Shown one piece after another: positions 1 to 7,773 of a stretch of 21,474 nt of DNA. This stretch comes from JBHJHK01 sp050330975 (GTDB taxonomy: Bacteria > Pseudomonadota > Gammaproteobacteria > Competibacterales > Competibacteraceae), in the NCBI GenBank assembly GCA_050330975.1, contig JBHJHK010000249.1, positions 1 through 21,474 on the forward strand, written 5' to 3'. The notes below the pieces were generated by a model, which was not told the origin of the DNA, did not search any database, and was given only the letters and a program-made list of their open reading frames with translations. Both the position numbers and the translations under genes were made by a program. Numbering within the stretch: the first letter of the stretch is position 1; every line of letters starts with the position of its first letter.

Positions 1-25
1 ACCCTTCCTCTTCCTAACCTTTTTG

Positions 26-142
26 GCCTGGCGGCCATGGCGAGGTGGAACCACCCGATCCCTTCCCGAACTCGGAAGTGAAACGCCTCTGCGCCGATGA
101 TAGTGTGGGGACTCCCCATGTGAAAGTAGGGCACCGCCAGGT
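26..142 (+). rRNA. rrf: 5S ribosomal RNA
   Basis: Complete 5S rRNA of the large ribosomal subunit. The 5' end CCTGGCGG (27-34) pairs with CCGCCAGG (134-141) to close helix I. Between them lie the usual bacterial 5S stretches CCGAACTCGGAAGTGAAACG and the segment around GCGCCGATGATAGTGTGGGG, followed by CTCCCCATG and AGTAGGGCA. Length is about 116 bases, as in gammaproteobacteria. It is presumably the last gene of an rRNA operon whose 23S gene lies left of the window. Ends are placed from the helix pairing and may be off by one or two bases. Confidence 0.96.
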
Positions 143-158
143 TTTTCACTACAAAACT

Positions 159-189
159 AAAAGGAGCACGATTAATTCGTGCTCCTTTT
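159..189. terminator. Bidirectional intrinsic terminator between 5S rRNA and ftsY
   Basis: A perfect 12-bp stem: AAAAGGAGCACG (159-170) pairs with CGTGCTCCTTTT (178-189) around a 7-base loop. It is followed by a T-rich run on the + strand and, because the stem begins with A residues, also by a T-run on the minus strand. It sits between the convergent 5S rRNA and ftsY and can terminate both. Confidence 0.9.
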
Positions 190-195
190 CTTTGT

Positions 196-1125
196 TTAAT
201 CACCGTCTGCAAGCAAGGCTTCTACAAAGGCCTCGGCGTCAAACACTTGTAAATCTTCTAGACCTTCACCGACGCCGATAAAGCGCAAAGGCAGCTGCAA
301 TTTCTTGGATAGCGCAAATACAATACCACCTTTGGCCGTGCCATCTAATTTGGTAAGTATAAGACCAGAAAGACCAACGGCACGATGAAATTCAATGGCT
401 TGATTAAGGGCATTTTGACCTGTAGTAGCATCGAGAACTAGTAGTACTTCATGGGGGGCACTAACCTCGAGCTTTTTTATCACACGGCTTATTTTTTTGA
501 GTTCTTCCATTAAATTGGATTTGGTGTGGAGTCGCCCCGCAGTATCGGCGATGAAAATATCAATGCCACGGGATTGAGCAGCTTGATAACCGTCGTAGAT
601 AACTGATGCTGCATCGGCTCCAATACCCTGAGACACGAGAGGTGAGTCGGTGCGCTCGCTCCAAGTGCGCAATTGTTCAACTGCGGCGGCACGAAACGTA
701 TCACCAGCGGCCAGCAGCACAGATCGTCCTTGCTGACGATAATGATGAGTCAGTTTTCCAATAGTCGTAGTCTTGCCAACTCCGTTAATGCCCACCACTA
801 AAATAGCGAAGGGATGGCGGTCATCAACGGGGATAACCTGCTGGTATGGTTTGAGTAAAGCAGTCATTTCATCTTTTAAGATATCGAGGGATGTCGTGGT
901 GTGTTTTGCATCACCTCGAGCAACCCTCTGGGAAAGCTTACTCAATATTTCTTCAGTGGCTTCTATACCAACATCAGCCATTAATAGGCGAGTTTCTAGT
1001 TCTTCAAGTACTTCTTCATCTAGCGTTTGTTTGCCAAGTAATGACGACAGTCCACCGAGCAACCCAGTGCGCGTTTTAGATAGTTGATTTTTAAGTCGAC
1101 TAAAAAGGTTAGGCTTTTTCACCAT
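196..1125 (-). CDS. ftsY: Signal recognition particle receptor FtsY
   Basis: Membrane-associated SRP GTPase that docks ribosome-nascent chain complexes carrying Ffh to the Sec translocon. The NG domain is complete: P-loop GINGVGKTTT, DTAGR and TKLDG are all present, with the GTAKGG segment after the last. From the chosen ATG (1125) the protein is about 309 residues. It opens with a short basic amphipathic stretch (NLFSRLKNQL) that can bind the membrane. It lacks the long acidic A domain of E. coli FtsY, which is about 500 residues. Alternative starts are ATG at 1131 or a start at 1161, but the latter would overlap the first codons of the divergent rsmD. The ftsEX genes that follow ftsY in many relatives are not here, because the rRNA operon lies directly downstream. 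Base composition is much lower in G+C than the right part of the window. Confidence 0.96.
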   Translation of the reverse strand: MVKKPNLFSRLKNQLSKTRTGLLGGLSSLLGKQTLDEEVLEELETRLLMADVGIEATEEILSKLSQRVARGDAKHTTTSLDILKDEMTALLKPYQQVIPVDDRHPFAILVVGINGVGKTTTIGKLTHHYRQQGRSVLLAAGDTFRAAAVEQLRTWSERTDSPLVSQGIGADAASVIYDGYQAAQSRGIDIFIADTAGRLHTKSNLMEELKKISRVIKKLEVSAPHEVLLVLDATTGQNALNQAIEFHRAVGLSGLILTKLDGTAKGGIVFALSKKLQLPLRFIGVGEGLEDLQVFDAEAFVEALLADGD

Positions 1126-1151
1126 ATTCATCCATTCTTGTTCATAACAGT

Positions 1152-1730
1152 ATGTCGACAAAACATAAGAAGACTCATTTGTCCAACGAAGTTCGACTCA
1201 TCGCCGGCAAGTGGCGGCGGCGGAAGTTGACTTTTCCCAATTTGGTCGATTTGAGGCCTTCATCAGATCGAGTTCGAGAGACGTTATTCAATTGGCTGCA
1301 AGATGTAATACCCGAGTCTAAGTGTTTGGATCTGTTCGCGGGTAGTGGTGCCTTGGGTCTGGAGACGCTATCTCGTGGAGCCGAACATGTGACCTTTGTC
1401 GACAAACACCCTCAAGTGATACAGGCTCTAAAAAATAATATTCATCTTCTCGGTGCAAAAAATGTCGAAGTGTATTGTGAAGATGCTTTTCAATGGCTAG
1501 CGAGATGTCGGCATTGCTACGACATTGTTTTTGTAGACCCGCCCTTCAGACAAAATTTCGTCTTTGAAGTTTTGAACCAACTGGCTGAACATCAGTATAT
1601 TCTATCACCCCATTGTTGGATTTACGTCGAGACAGATATCAAGATGCCTCTGGCCACACCTGGCAACCTGAGTCTCGTCAAACAAGGACACACCACCCAG
1701 GTCACCTATCAACTATTTAATAAAACATGA
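1152..1730 (+). CDS. rsmD: 16S rRNA (guanine(966)-N(2))-methyltransferase RsmD
   Basis: S-adenosylmethionine-dependent methyltransferase that makes m2G966 in 16S rRNA in the assembled 30S subunit. It is 192 residues, the usual size. Family features seen: N-terminal RLIAGKWRRRKL, the LRPSSDRVRETLFNWL segment, SAM-binding DLFAGSGALGLE, acidic FVDKH after the next strand, and catalytic VDPPF. It is divergent from ftsY, the arrangement found in E. coli and many gammaproteobacteria. The two start codons are only about 26 bases apart, so each promoter must lie in or over the neighbour's 5' end. No clear Shine-Dalgarno sequence precedes the ATG. G+C is modest, as in ftsY. Confidence 0.95.
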   Translation: MSTKHKKTHLSNEVRLIAGKWRRRKLTFPNLVDLRPSSDRVRETLFNWLQDVIPESKCLDLFAGSGALGLETLSRGAEHVTFVDKHPQVIQALKNNIHLLGAKNVEVYCEDAFQWLARCRHCYDIVFVDPPFRQNFVFEVLNQLAEHQYILSPHCWIYVETDIKMPLATPGNLSLVKQGHTTQVTYQLFNKT

Positions 1731-1751
1731 ATTTACAATCAGCTGATGGTG

Positions 1752-1780
1752 TTGACATAGAGTCTACTTTATCATACATC
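1752..1780 (+). promoter_or_regulatory. Candidate sigma-70 type promoter for lptD
   Basis: A perfect -35 hexamer TTGACA (1752-1757) is followed after 17 bases by TACATC (1775-1780), a weak -10 match; TATCAT (1770-1775) is a better hexamer but too close. The site lies in the AT-richer gap between rsmD and lptD, about 70 bases upstream of the lptD start. In E. coli lptD is partly under sigma-E, but no convincing sigma-E site was found here. Confidence 0.4.
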
Positions 1781-1851
1781 GACCACTAGACAGCACCACA
1801 TCAAAGACGACTCTCGGCGAGCTTCGTCGATGACCAGGGGTACAGAGGTTC

Positions 1852-4095
1852 ATGACGAATATCCGGGTGGCAACGTTTGTGTATCTCGGTTTGCTGAGCG
1901 TGGGTTTGAGCGCTACTTGGGCAACCCCTGCCCTTGGCCAAGAACTGGGGCTTTGTCCTCCCGACCCCTTGGGTGTCTTTCTCAATACGACCCCGTCTAC
2001 CTCCCAAGACGATGAAACAGTCCGCTTCACCGCTGAGGTCGGTACGGCTACCCCGGAATTGACCCAGCTAGAGGGAGAGGTTGTGGTAGAACAAGGAAAG
2101 CAAAGTCTGCGGGCCGACGCCGCCCAATACGACCGCAACAAGGAGACTATCCAGGCTCGCGGATCTGTAATCTACAGCGATGACGATCTAGTTCTCAAGG
2201 GCCAGCAGGGAGAGTTCAATTTGGCAACTCGTCAGGGTCGCCTCGAGGGAGCAGATTATTTTTTCAAAGATCGCTATGCCCAAGGCGGCGCCGATTTTAT
2301 TAATACTGATCGGATAACTGGGGAAAGTGAATTCCAAGGAGTTATCTATTCAACCTGTGCGCGAGGTGAAGAATTTTGGCAACTACACGCCAGCGAGCTT
2401 GCTGTTGACGAACAACGGGGGCGCGGTGAAGCACGCAATGTGAGTGTGTGGCTGGGCAAGGTTCCAGTGGCTTACTTGCCTTATATTTCTTTTCCCATCG
2501 ATGACGAGCGTCACACGGGCTTCCTGGCGCCTACCATCGGTCAAAGTAGCAACAGTGGTTTGGATATCCAAATCCCCTACTATTGGAATTTGGCTCCCAA
2601 TCGCGATATTACTTTTGTGCCACGCCTTATTAGCAAGCGAGGTGTTCTGCTCGGAGCCGAGTTCAGGTTTTTAGAACCCAAGCAAGAAGGTGAAGTGCGG
2701 CTGGAATATCTTCCCTTCGATCGCGAAGCAGATCGTCAACGGGGATCAGCCTATGTCACCCATCGCTCAGCACCACTAACCAATCTCTACACCGACGGGC
2801 TGTTCCAATACGTATCCGACGATGACTACATAGATGATCTTGACAATAACTTGGGTCTTCTGAGTCCCATCGTTTTAGAACGACGTTTCGATATCAATTA
2901 CTTTCAAGATCAGTGGCGATTTTTGGCGCGGCTCCAGGGTTTCCAAACCGTAGACAACGAAATTTTTGATGACGACAACAGTCCCTACGAGCGTCTCCCC
3001 CAGTTGCTGTTCGACGGAGCATGGGACGACTTGCCCTATGGCTTGGATTTTCGATTGCGCAGTGAATTTGTTTACTTTGAAAACGAGACTCGCACCCGTG
3101 GTCCGCGACTTGACCTTTTCCCCAGTTTGTCCCGGCCCTTTCAGTCTGCAGCGGGATTCTTTATTCCCCGCCTCAGTTTTCGCTACACTGCCTATGATCT
3201 TCACGACCTCGATGAAGATCAAGAGGGTACTTTTGATCGTGCTTTGCCTCTCTTGAGTCTCGATGCAGGTGTTTTTTTAGAGCGGAACGCTGATCTCAAT
3301 TTTTTGGGGAAAGGCATTCAAACTCTAGAGCCACGTCTATATTATCTCTATGTGCCTCAACGGGATCAGGATCAGATTCCTTTGTTTGATACCACTATTA
3401 TTGACCAAAGCTATGCTTTTCTGTTTTTAGAAAACCGCTTCACCGGTGCCGATCGAATTGGGGATGCCAATCAACTCACCGCAGCTGTCACCACCCGTTT
3501 CCTCGAAGAAACCAGTGGGCGCGAACGGCTGCGTCTGAGTTTGGGGCAGATCTTTTTTTTCCGCGATCGAGACGTGACCCTGGAGTCCGACGATCAACCC
3601 GAAACCGGGCGATTCTCGGATTTTATCGCCGAAGCTCGCTTGGAGCCTCGAGACGATCTCACGCTGCGGGGCACTGTCCAGTGGGAGTTGTCTTCGGGGG
3701 AGGTGTTTCGCAGCGGGCTGGATTTGAACTACCGCCCGGGCGGCGGTAGCCTAGTCAATGCCGCCTATCGTTTGGCCCAGCGAGACGACCTAGAGCAATT
3801 GGACTTGTCTTTTGTCTGGCCCATCAACCCCAACTGGCGAACTTTGGGGCGTTGGAACTACTCCCTGAGTCGCCAGCGGATCATCGATACCCTGGTGGGT
3901 GTCGAGTACGACGCCTGCTGTTGGGCCCTGCGAGTGGTGGGTCGTCATTTTCGCAGCGAACCCCGGGAAACCGATGCCCGCAACGCCGTCTATCTGGAGT
4001 TGGAACTCAAGGGGCTCACGGGCATTGGCAACCGCCCCGACTCGTTGCTGGACGACGCCATCTTGGGCTACCGAGCCCGGGCGCGTCGTTTTTAG
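1852..4095 (+). CDS. lptD: LPS-assembly outer-membrane protein LptD
   Basis: Outer-membrane beta-barrel that, with lipoprotein LptE, inserts lipopolysaccharide into the outer leaflet. It has 747 residues. A signal peptide (about residues 1-29, ending ALG) precedes an OstA/LptA-like jellyroll (about 55-190, with EGEVVVEQGKQSLRADAAQYD) and a long C-terminal barrel. The four cysteines of the family are in place: C35 near the mature N terminus, C169 at the end of the jellyroll, and the adjacent pair C689-C690, supporting the nonconsecutive disulfides needed for function. The start follows AGAGG at 1844-1848 and gives a good signal peptide. surA follows after 43 bases. G+C rises within the gene, from about half in the 5' third to over 60% near the 3' end. 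Confidence 0.96.
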   Translation: MTNIRVATFVYLGLLSVGLSATWATPALGQELGLCPPDPLGVFLNTTPSTSQDDETVRFTAEVGTATPELTQLEGEVVVEQGKQSLRADAAQYDRNKETIQARGSVIYSDDDLVLKGQQGEFNLATRQGRLEGADYFFKDRYAQGGADFINTDRITGESEFQGVIYSTCARGEEFWQLHASELAVDEQRGRGEARNVSVWLGKVPVAYLPYISFPIDDERHTGFLAPTIGQSSNSGLDIQIPYYWNLAPNRDITFVPRLISKRGVLLGAEFRFLEPKQEGEVRLEYLPFDREADRQRGSAYVTHRSAPLTNLYTDGLFQYVSDDDYIDDLDNNLGLLSPIVLERRFDINYFQDQWRFLARLQGFQTVDNEIFDDDNSPYERLPQLLFDGAWDDLPYGLDFRLRSEFVYFENETRTRGPRLDLFPSLSRPFQSAAGFFIPRLSFRYTAYDLHDLDEDQEGTFDRALPLLSLDAGVFLERNADLNFLGKGIQTLEPRLYYLYVPQRDQDQIPLFDTTIIDQSYAFLFLENRFTGADRIGDANQLTAAVTTRFLEETSGRERLRLSLGQIFFFRDRDVTLESDDQPETGRFSDFIAEARLEPRDDLTLRGTVQWELSSGEVFRSGLDLNYRPGGGSLVNAAYRLAQRDDLEQLDLSFVWPINPNWRTLGRWNYSLSRQRIIDTLVGVEYDACCWALRVVGRHFRSEPRETDARNAVYLELELKGLTGIGNRPDSLLDDAILGYRARARRF

Positions 4096-4138
4096 AGGTG
4101 TTTCAAGCCGTCTTGGCGCCTTGTCCACTGTCAAGCCC

Positions 4139-5155
4139 ATGGGATCTATCACTGCCATGTTGTCCGTCCTCGCCCCTCTAGCGCTCTTCATCATCTTGTC
4201 CATCGGCTCGTCGCTGCCGGCCTCGTCACAAGAGCTGACCTTTGGACCCCGGCAGAGTACCCAGGGCGACCCCTTGGACACCATCGTCGCCGTCGTCAAC
4301 GACGACCTCATCACCCGGATGGAACTCAAGCGCGCTTTGAGCCTAATCCGTGGCCAGGTGCGCAATCCCGCCGGCAGTTTGCCCGACCCAAGCGATTTGG
4401 AGCGCCAAGTGCTCGAGCGTCTCATCCTCCACCTCCTCCAGCAACGCGCCGCCCGGGAAAATGGTATCGTCGTCAACGAAGCCACGGTCAACGATGCCCT
4501 CATCGATATCGCCGGGCGCAACGCCATGACCCTCGACGAACTGCGGGGCGCCGTGGAAGCCGATGGCCTCGACTTCGAGGATTACCGAGCGGAAATCCGC
4601 CAGGAAGTAGTATCCATGCGCCTGCGACAGCGGGTCGTCGACAGCCAGATTCAAGTGTCGGAGGGGGAGGTGGACAATTGGCTCGACACCCGCCCTGCCG
4701 GTGCGGGTCCCAGTGCCTATCGCATCGCCCAAATTCTGGTGGGGGTTCCCGAAGGGTCGAGCCCCGAGCGCCGCGACCAGGCTCGACAAAGGGCCAGGGA
4801 CCTCGTCGCCCAACTGCGGGGAGGCGCCGACTTTAAAACCTTGGCCATCGCCCACTCCGACGGCCGTCAAGCCCTCGATGGCGGCGATTTGGGATGGCGG
4901 GAGGCCGGTCAATTGCCCACCTTGTTCACCGAAGCCGTACCGCGCCTCGGGGTGGGGGAGGTCAGTGATCCCATCGCCAGTCCCAGTGGCTTTCACATCG
5001 GCACCGTGTTGGAAACCCGTGGGGGCGACAGCGCCCAGCAGCGGGTTAGCCGCCAGCGAGCCCGGGAAACCTTGTTCAATCGCCGGGTAGAAGAAGCCTG
5101 GGAGCGCTGGTTGCGGCAGCTGCGCGCCGAGGCCTATGTGGAGGTGCGCCTTTGA
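4139..5155 (+). CDS. surA: Periplasmic chaperone SurA with a single parvulin domain
   Basis: Periplasmic chaperone and peptidyl-prolyl isomerase for outer-membrane proteins. The open frame extends into lptD, but ATG 4139 (or 4157) begins a normal signal peptide ending ASSQ, giving 338 residues. The N-terminal SurA module starts at DTIVAVVNDDLITRMEL. One parvulin domain follows, from AYRIAQILVGVPEG through IAHSDGRQALDGGDLGW to PSGFHIGTVLETRGG, best matching the first parvulin domain of E. coli SurA. The chain then passes directly to the C-terminal helix (RARETLFNRRVEEAWERWL, ending EAYVEVRL). E. coli SurA is 428 residues with two parvulin domains, so the second is missing. The stop overlaps the rsmA start. 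Confidence 0.93.
   Translation: MGSITAMLSVLAPLALFIILSIGSSLPASSQELTFGPRQSTQGDPLDTIVAVVNDDLITRMELKRALSLIRGQVRNPAGSLPDPSDLERQVLERLILHLLQQRAARENGIVVNEATVNDALIDIAGRNAMTLDELRGAVEADGLDFEDYRAEIRQEVVSMRLRQRVVDSQIQVSEGEVDNWLDTRPAGAGPSAYRIAQILVGVPEGSSPERRDQARQRARDLVAQLRGGADFKTLAIAHSDGRQALDGGDLGWREAGQLPTLFTEAVPRLGVGEVSDPIASPSGFHIGTVLETRGGDSAQQRVSRQRARETLFNRRVEEAWERWLRQLRAEAYVEVRL
5141..5146 (+). promoter_or_regulatory. Ribosome binding site deciding the rsmA TTG start
   Basis: GAGGTG lies five bases before TTG 5152, inside the last codons of surA. It supports the TTG start of rsmA, whose first bases overlap the surA stop (TTGA), indicating translational coupling. Confidence 0.6.
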
Positions 5156-5925
5156 GCTGGTCTGGGGCGCGCAAGCGCTTCGGCCAGCATTTCCTGCGGG
5201 ATGAAACCGTCATCGAAACCATCGTCGCCGCCGTGGCGCCAGTGCCGGGGCAAGCCGTGGTGGAGATCGGTCCGGGGCAGGGCGCCATCACAGTGCCGCT
5301 GTTGGCGCGCCTCAAAGCCCTCGACGCCATCGAATTGGACCGCGACCTCATCCCCTCTTTGCAGAATCGTTGCCGCTCCGTGGGGGAGCTCCACATCGTC
5401 GCCGCCGATGCCCTCAGCGTAGATCTCGCAATCCTAGCGCGCCCGGGGCCGTGGCGGGTGGTGGGCAATCTGCCCTACAACATTTCCACGCCTCTGTTGT
5501 TCCATCTCCTAAGCCAAGCCTCCGCCATCGAAGATATGCACTTTATGCTCCAGCGGGAAGTGGTGGAGCGCTTGGCGGCTAGCCCCGGCGGCAAGGCCTA
5601 CGGGCGGCTGTCGGTGATGATCCAGTACCGCTGTCGAGTCGAAGTGTTGTTCGAGGTGGGCCCGGAGGCCTTTGAACCCCCTCCTCAGGTCGATTCGGCC
5701 TTTGTGCGCCTAGTGCCCCAATCGCCGCCGGTGGCCGCCCGCGACGAGGGGCGCTTTGGTACCTTGGTGCAGGCGGCTTTTGCCAAGCGGCGCAAAACCC
5801 TGCGCAACGCCCTCAAGGGGCAGGTGGATCCCCAGATATTTGCCGCAGCGGGCATCGACGCCGACGCCCGGGCTGAAACCTTGACCCCCAGTGCGTTTGT
5901 AGCCTTGAGCAATGCGTTGAGCTGA
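5152..5925 (+). CDS. rsmA: 16S rRNA (adenine(1518)-N(6)/adenine(1519)-N(6))-dimethyltransferase RsmA (KsgA)
   Basis: Dimethylates A1518 and A1519 in the 3' hairpin of 16S rRNA using four SAM, a late check on 30S assembly. It has 257 residues, normal for the family. Visible motifs: ARKRFGQHFL near the N terminus, SAM-binding VEIGPGQGAIT, IELDRDL, and catalytic NLPYNIST. The C-terminal part has KRRKTLRNAL. The start is TTG overlapping the surA stop by two bases, supported by GAGGTG upstream. The pdxA gene common between surA and rsmA in relatives is absent, so surA and rsmA are directly coupled here. Confidence 0.96.
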   Translation: MSWSGARKRFGQHFLRDETVIETIVAAVAPVPGQAVVEIGPGQGAITVPLLARLKALDAIELDRDLIPSLQNRCRSVGELHIVAADALSVDLAILARPGPWRVVGNLPYNISTPLLFHLLSQASAIEDMHFMLQREVVERLAASPGGKAYGRLSVMIQYRCRVEVLFEVGPEAFEPPPQVDSAFVRLVPQSPPVAARDEGRFGTLVQAAFAKRRKTLRNALKGQVDPQIFAAAGIDADARAETLTPSAFVALSNALS

Positions 5926-5962
5926 GCCAAGATAAAACCACAACAACACACATCGCCGAGAA

Positions 5963-6367
5963 ATGCTCCCCATGGCCGACTCAAGCCGCGATCGCCCCTC
6001 TGCCATCGATATCGATGTCACAACCGTCTACCTCGACGCCCAGTCGTCGCCCGACGAAGAGCACTTCGTTTTTGCCTACACGGTGACCCTGGTCAATCGC
6101 GGCCTCGTCCCAGCGCGGCTACTCCACCGCCACTGGATAATCACCGATGCCAACGGCCGCGTCGAGGAGGTGCGGGGCCAGGGGGTGGTGGGCAAGCAGC
6201 CCCACCTGCGCCCCGGAGAGGGATTTCGCTATACCAGTGGGGCCGTGTTGCCCACGCCAGTGGGCACGATGCGGGGTAGCTACCAGATGATCACCGATGA
6301 CGGCCAGACCTTCGAGGCCGAGATTCCCCCCTTTACCCTCGCCATCCCTCGGCGCAACCTCCACTGA
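5963..6367 (+). CDS. apaG: ApaG protein (Co2+/Mg2+ efflux protein ApaG family)
   Basis: Small beta-sandwich protein of unclear molecular role; mutants of Salmonella corD (apaG) affect Co2+ resistance and Mg2+ efflux. It has 134 residues from ATG 5963, or 131 from ATG 5972; E. coli ApaG has 125. Conserved features: YLDAQSSPDEEHFVFAYTV, LLHRHWIITDANG, VRGQGVVGKQPHLRPGE, YTSGAVLPTPVGTMRGSYQM. The Shine-Dalgarno sequence is weak for both starts. It lies 37 bases after rsmA and 33 before apaH, in the usual order. Confidence 0.94.
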   Translation: MLPMADSSRDRPSAIDIDVTTVYLDAQSSPDEEHFVFAYTVTLVNRGLVPARLLHRHWIITDANGRVEEVRGQGVVGKQPHLRPGEGFRYTSGAVLPTPVGTMRGSYQMITDDGQTFEAEIPPFTLAIPRRNLH

Positions 6368-6400
6368 GGGCTCCATCATCATCCGGTGGAGTGGAGGGTA

Positions 6401-7228
6401 ATGGCCGTCTACGCCGTGGGCGATCTCCAGGGTTGCCTCGATCCCCTAGTGACCCTCTTGGAGCAGTTGGCTTTTGACCCCGCCGTGGACCGACTGTGGT
6501 TGGTGGGTGACTTGGTGAACCGCGGCCCCCAGTCTTTGGCGGTCTTGCGCTTTGTGCGCGAGCTTGGGGATGCGGCTGTGGTGGTGTTGGGCAATCACGA
6601 CTTGACGCTGTTGGCCGCTGCCTCGGGGATTGTGCAGCCCAAGAGCGGCGATACCTATCAAGAAGTGCTGACCGCCGCCGATGGCCCCGAGCTGTTGCAG
6701 TGGTTGCGCCAGCGGCCACTGCTCCACCACGATGCCGCCTTGGGCTACACTCTCGTCCACGCCGGCCTGGCTCCCCAATGGGATTTGGCCACGGCCATGC
6801 GCTGTGCTGCCGAGGTGGAACTGGCCCTGCGTCGAGACGATTACCCGGCGTTTATGGCCCAGCTGTTCGGTCGGCGGCCCGATCGCTGGTGTGGGCAGTT
6901 GGCGGGTTACGACCGGCTGCGCTGTAGCGTCAACTATCTGACGCGAATGCGCTATTGCGATGTCACCGGGCGCCTCAACTACGACGACAAGGGACCGCCG
7001 GGGAGCCAGGGGCCGAGCGCCGTCCCTTGGTTCGAGCTCCCCTGGCGCCGCAATGCCGAACTCAACATCGTCTTCGGCCACTGGGCGTCCTTGGGCTATC
7101 ACCGGGCTCCGGGAATTGTGGCCCTGGATTCTGGCTGCGTCTACGGACGCTGCCTAACGGCTTTGCGCCTCGATCACCCCCAGCGCCCCGTCTATCACAT
7201 CGACTGTCGAACCATGGCGCCGCGATGA
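6401..7228 (+). CDS. apaH: Symmetrical bis(5'-nucleosyl)-tetraphosphatase ApaH
   Basis: Hydrolyses diadenosine tetraphosphate to two ADP, and is involved in decapping Np4-capped RNA in E. coli. It has 275 residues. Metallophosphatase motifs are present in order: VGDLQGC, GDLVNRGP, LGNHD, HAGLAPQWD and FGHWAS. The first motif carries Q where many phosphatases have H; from memory this is also the form in Pseudomonas ApaH. ATG 6401 is preferred, following GGAGGG (6393-6398); a GTG at 6386 would add five residues. The stop codon overlaps the folA start as ATGA. Confidence 0.95.
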   Translation: MAVYAVGDLQGCLDPLVTLLEQLAFDPAVDRLWLVGDLVNRGPQSLAVLRFVRELGDAAVVVLGNHDLTLLAAASGIVQPKSGDTYQEVLTAADGPELLQWLRQRPLLHHDAALGYTLVHAGLAPQWDLATAMRCAAEVELALRRDDYPAFMAQLFGRRPDRWCGQLAGYDRLRCSVNYLTRMRYCDVTGRLNYDDKGPPGSQGPSAVPWFELPWRRNAELNIVFGHWASLGYHRAPGIVALDSGCVYGRCLTALRLDHPQRPVYHIDCRTMAPR

Positions 7229-7773
7229 TCACCCTCATCGCCGCCCTCGACCGGGGCAGTGTCATTGGATCCAGCGGCCGAATGCCCTGGCACCTCCCCG
7301 ACGATTTGGCCTTCTTCAAAGCCAAGACCAAGGGCCGACCTGTGATCATGGGGCGTCGCACCTTGGAGAGCATTGGTCGCCCCTTGCCGGGGCGCCACAA
7401 CATCGTCATTACCCGGCGGGGGGTGGAAATGGAGGGCGTCACCGTTTGCCGCGATGTGGACGCCGCCCTCAATGAGGCCAAGCGAGCCCCCGGAGGGGAT
7501 GAGATCATGGTCATCGGCGGCGGCGAGGTGTACCGACAGACCCTCGATCTAGCGGAAACCCTCTACCTCACCCACGTGGTGGCCAATCGCCGGGGCGAGG
7601 TCTATTTTCCCCCCCTAGACCGTGGCCTGTGGCAACCGGTGTGGCGGCGTTTTCACCCCGTGGACCGACGCCACGCCTTTGCCTTTGAGTGGGTTTGCTG
7701 GCGCCGACGTCCGCCTCAGGGGAACGGGCTTGCGCGGATGACGTCGGGGCCCAAGGTCGCCGCTAGGGCGTAA
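7225..7773 (+). CDS. folA: Dihydrofolate reductase
   Basis: Reduces dihydrofolate to tetrahydrofolate with NADPH. The frame is open far into apaH, but ATG 7225, overlapping the apaH stop, matches the family N terminus MITLIAALDRGSVIG. Key residues seen: MPWHLPDDLAFFK with the substrate-binding Asp, MGRRTLESIGRPLPGR, and VIGGGEVYRQ. At 182 residues it is longer than the usual ~160: after FEWVCWRRR it has a tail of about 20 residues rich in G, R and A. That tail lies in the 58-base overlap with the convergent transporter gene. Coupling to apaH suggests co-transcription with the lptD-surA-rsmA-apaGH run. Confidence 0.95.
   Translation: MITLIAALDRGSVIGSSGRMPWHLPDDLAFFKAKTKGRPVIMGRRTLESIGRPLPGRHNIVITRRGVEMEGVTVCRDVDAALNEAKRAPGGDEIMVIGGGEVYRQTLDLAETLYLTHVVANRRGEVYFPPLDRGLWQPVWRRFHPVDRRHAFAFEWVCWRRRPPQGNGLARMTSGPKVAARA

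Noticed and set aside
45..281. Open frame over the 5S rRNA gene and terminator
   Set aside because: It lies mostly on a clear 5S rRNA and the ftsY tail; no family resemblance.
4343..4996. Long antisense frame (217 codons) opposite surA
   Set aside because: Shadow of a GC-rich gene; surA is well supported by domain content.
6446..7102. Long antisense frame opposite apaH
   Set aside because: apaH carries all family motifs; the antisense product has no recognisable features.
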